DNA of 64,000 nt from Flavobacterium frigoritolerans (GTDB lineage: Bacteria > Bacteroidota > Bacteroidia > Flavobacteriales > Flavobacteriaceae). The notes under the pieces were generated by a model. The model saw only the letters and a program-made list of their open reading frames with translations. It was not told where the DNA came from and did no database searches. Shown in pieces: positions 62,266 through 64,000 of the stretch (the stretch's first letter is position 1; every line of letters starts with the position of its first letter). Both the position numbers and the translations under genes were made by a program. The DNA is taken from contig NZ_JAOZEV010000011.1 of assembly GCF_025847275.1 (NCBI RefSeq), positions 62,001 through 126,000 of the forward strand, given 5' to 3'.

Positions 62266-63543
62266 ATGAACAAAACGGCGAAAATCAAAAAGAATCATCA
62301 ATTTATTAAACTTCGAAAATTAGTTATTGTCTCTGTTTTAATTGGTTTTCTCTCGGCATTTTTAGGGATTTCTCTCAAGAAAATAACAGAGTATTACGAA
62401 GAAATATTTTTTCATCAAGCTACAGTAAATCCAATTTTTTATGTTGTTTTCCCCGTTTTTGGGCTTTCGATAATTTATTTTCTGCGTCAGTATTTATTCA
62501 AGAAAAAAGAAAATAAAGGAATCAAAGAAGTTTTTGAAAGTACACAATCGAAGTCTAAAAATTTACCTAATTATAAAATTCCATCGCACTTTATTAATGG
62601 TTTATTAACGGTTATTTTTGGAGGATCAACAGGAATCGAAGTTTCTACAGTTGTAGCAACAGCAACTATTGGTTCAGTAGCACAACAAAAAGAAAATGTT
62701 TTTCGTCAGTACAAAACCGAATTAATTTGCGCAGGAGTTGCAGCGGGAGTTACAGCATTATTTAGTAGTCCGATTGCGGGAATTTTATTTGCAATCGAAG
62801 TAATTTCAAGAAAAGTAACACGTGCATTTATAATTTCAAATTTAATTGCAGTTTCTATAGCTTTCGGATTAATTACGATTTTAAATGAAGGACCATTATT
62901 TGCAGTAACAATTACAACTTGGCATTTAAAAGCGATTCCGTATTTTATACTTTTAGGTATTTTGGCAGGAATCAACTCGGTTTATTTAACCCGTTGCGTA
63001 TTGTTTTTTAAAGGTCAGTTCTCAAAGATAGAAACACATTATTATAAAATCATTTTGGGTTCGATAGTATTGAGCGTTTCTCTATTTGTATTTCCGCAAC
63101 TTTATGGAGAAGGATATCATGCTATAAATGGAATTTTTAGCAATTCGGCTATTCCGTTAACGCTTACATTAACTTTTACATTTATCGGAATTTTACTTTT
63201 AAAACCTATTGTAACCTCTATAACATTAGCTTCTGGTGGCGATGGCGGTGTTTTTGCACCAAGTCTTTTTATAGGAGCTTTTTTAGGATTACTGTTAGCA
63301 TCAGTTTTAAATACCTTTTTTAATGCACAGGTAATTCCATTAAATTTTATGGTAATTGGTATGGCAGCCGTTTTAAGTGCTAGTATTCATGCGCCATTTA
63401 CAGCAATTTTTCTGGTTTGTGGACTAACGAATGATTATACATTATTTTTACCAATATTAGTCGTTTGCTTGATTTCTAAGTACACGGCAAAAATGATTTA
63501 TCCACATACTGTTTATACATTTTTACCAAGCATATCAAAATAA
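62266..63543 (+). CDS. ClC-family chloride channel/antiporter
   Basis: 425 residues from ATG 62266. About ten to twelve helices. The three ClC anion motifs are visible: GGSTGIEVSTV (about 118; usual GSGIP replaced by GSTGIE), AAGVTALFSSPIAGILFAIEV (GKxGP/FxxxxG-like region) and the GGDGGVFAPSLFIGAFLG segment (GxFxP). Neither of the usual gating Glu positions can be confirmed by eye. No CBS domains follow. Confidence 0.9.
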   Translation: MNKTAKIKKNHQFIKLRKLVIVSVLIGFLSAFLGISLKKITEYYEEIFFHQATVNPIFYVVFPVFGLSIIYFLRQYLFKKKENKGIKEVFESTQSKSKNLPNYKIPSHFINGLLTVIFGGSTGIEVSTVVATATIGSVAQQKENVFRQYKTELICAGVAAGVTALFSSPIAGILFAIEVISRKVTRAFIISNLIAVSIAFGLITILNEGPLFAVTITTWHLKAIPYFILLGILAGINSVYLTRCVLFFKGQFSKIETHYYKIILGSIVLSVSLFVFPQLYGEGYHAINGIFSNSAIPLTLTLTFTFIGILLLKPIVTSITLASGGDGGVFAPSLFIGAFLGLLLASVLNTFFNAQVIPLNFMVIGMAAVLSASIHAPFTAIFLVCGLTNDYTLFLPILVVCLISKYTAKMIYPHTVYTFLPSISK

Positions 63544-63551
63544 AATAATTT

Positions 63552-64000
63552 ATGGGGGGTGTTACCAAAATAAAAAGAGGCTACCGCAAAACAAGATACA
63601 TACTTTATAAAGAAACTTTAGTCAATTCCAAAGAGATATTTTGGTCTTTCTTAGGTTCGTTTGTGGGGATCGGAATAATCGCTTATACACAAACCCAACA
63701 TTTTACAGGATCCGATTTAGTGTACTTAATTGGTTCGTTTGGAGCTTCGAGTGTTTTGGTTTATGGAGAAGTTCGAAGTCCGTTTTCACAACCCCGTAAC
63801 CTTGTAGGAGGTCATGTTATTTCAGCATTTATAGGTGTTACAGTGCAACTATTAGCACCAGATATTGTCTGGATTACAGCACCATTAGCGGTATCACTTT
63901 CTATTGTTTGTATGCAAGTAACCAAAACATTGCATCCGCCAGGAGGAGCAACGGCACTTATTGCAGTTACAGGTTCTAGCCAGCTAAAAGACTTAGGATA
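63552..64000 (+). CDS. HPP-family membrane protein (partial, runs off the window)
   Basis: At least 149 codons, open at the right edge. ATG at 63552, 8 bases after the ClC stop, so probably the same operon. Helices near residues 29-50, 57-75, 87-105 and 108-125, and the family signature LHPPGGATALIAVTGS at about 127-142. HPP proteins include chloroplast nitrite transporters and many unknown bacterial members. Function here unknown. Confidence 0.9.
   Translation, partial: MGGVTKIKRGYRKTRYILYKETLVNSKEIFWSFLGSFVGIGIIAYTQTQHFTGSDLVYLIGSFGASSVLVYGEVRSPFSQPRNLVGGHVISAFIGVTVQLLAPDIVWITAPLAVSLSIVCMQVTKTLHPPGGATALIAVTGSSQLKDLG

Noticed and set aside
1..64000. tRNA, rRNA, prophage or insertion sequence
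   Set aside because: No cloverleaf-like or rRNA sequence, transposase, integrase or phage structural gene was recognised; a tRNA scan would settle the first.

Overview
The window looks like chromosome of a Flavobacterium-type member of the Bacteroidota. It is AT-rich. It encodes a secreted protein with a type IX (type B, gliding-motility-associated) C-terminal sorting domain and a TonB-dependent receptor with an N-terminal CarboxypepD_reg-like domain. Several genes carry the Bacteroidota -7 promoter box TAnnTTTG, and starts are preceded by A-rich stretches rather than Shine-Dalgarno sequences. There are about 60 protein genes. I saw no rRNA, tRNA, insertion sequence, prophage or CRISPR array.

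Layout. 0-6 kb: typA, a T9SS-sorted surface protein and an ABC-2 exporter pair. 6-15.5 kb: a kinase-like unknown, a lipoprotein propeller, a very large phosphoesterase/Omp85-like fusion, an orphan HD-Pycsar-effector-like membrane protein and a GAF protein. 15.5-17.7 kb: a nucleoid-associated protein, a 23S-IVS-type four-helix-bundle ORF bracketed by inverted repeats, and a pRiA4b-ORF3-like protein. 18-22.7 kb: a TetR-TolC-EmrA-EmrB efflux operon with twin palindromic operators. 23.7-32.7 kb: a complete tryptophan operon in the order E-G-D-C-F-B-A, with three passenger genes, preceded by an 18-residue leader peptide with three consecutive Trp codons and a textbook attenuator. 32.7-36 kb: a beta-helix secreted protein, YceI, nitroreductase and MarR. 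36-46 kb: a reactive-sulfur set (persulfide-dioxygenase-like MBL-rhodanese, two YeeE/YedE halves, TSUP permease, Crp/Fnr regulator, single rhodanese) interrupted by cydAB and an XRE/SMI1-KNR4 pair. 46-53 kb: gapN, yaaA, cca, ctaA and a CDP-alcohol phosphatidyltransferase. 53-57 kb: a LytS/LytT-type two-component operon with expanded 2TM domains. 57-64 kb: a repeat-rich spacer, a TonB receptor, a four-gene operon (DinB, YciI, acetyltransferase, VOC), a ClC channel and the start of an HPP-family protein.

How things work together. The trp genes make anthranilate from chorismate and carry it to tryptophan, and the leader senses charged tRNA-Trp. In the sulfur set, the MBL-rhodanese and TSUP promoters share a 14-base near-palindrome at exactly the same distance (22 bases) from their -7 boxes. 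This marks them as a likely regulon of the local Crp/Fnr protein. The MarR and TetR genes each sit beside duplicated palindromes that look like autoregulatory operators.

The most unusual non-coding signal is a family of octamer-periodic arrays, with units like CTTAGNAA or CTTTGNAA. They fill many spacers in a fixed polarity: the sense version lies just before start codons and the complement follows stop codons, so whole spacers can fold into long hairpins. The candidates most worth following are these arrays, the HD-Pycsar orphan, the trp attenuator, the Crp-site pair and the perfect 26-bp inverted repeats flanking the crp gene.
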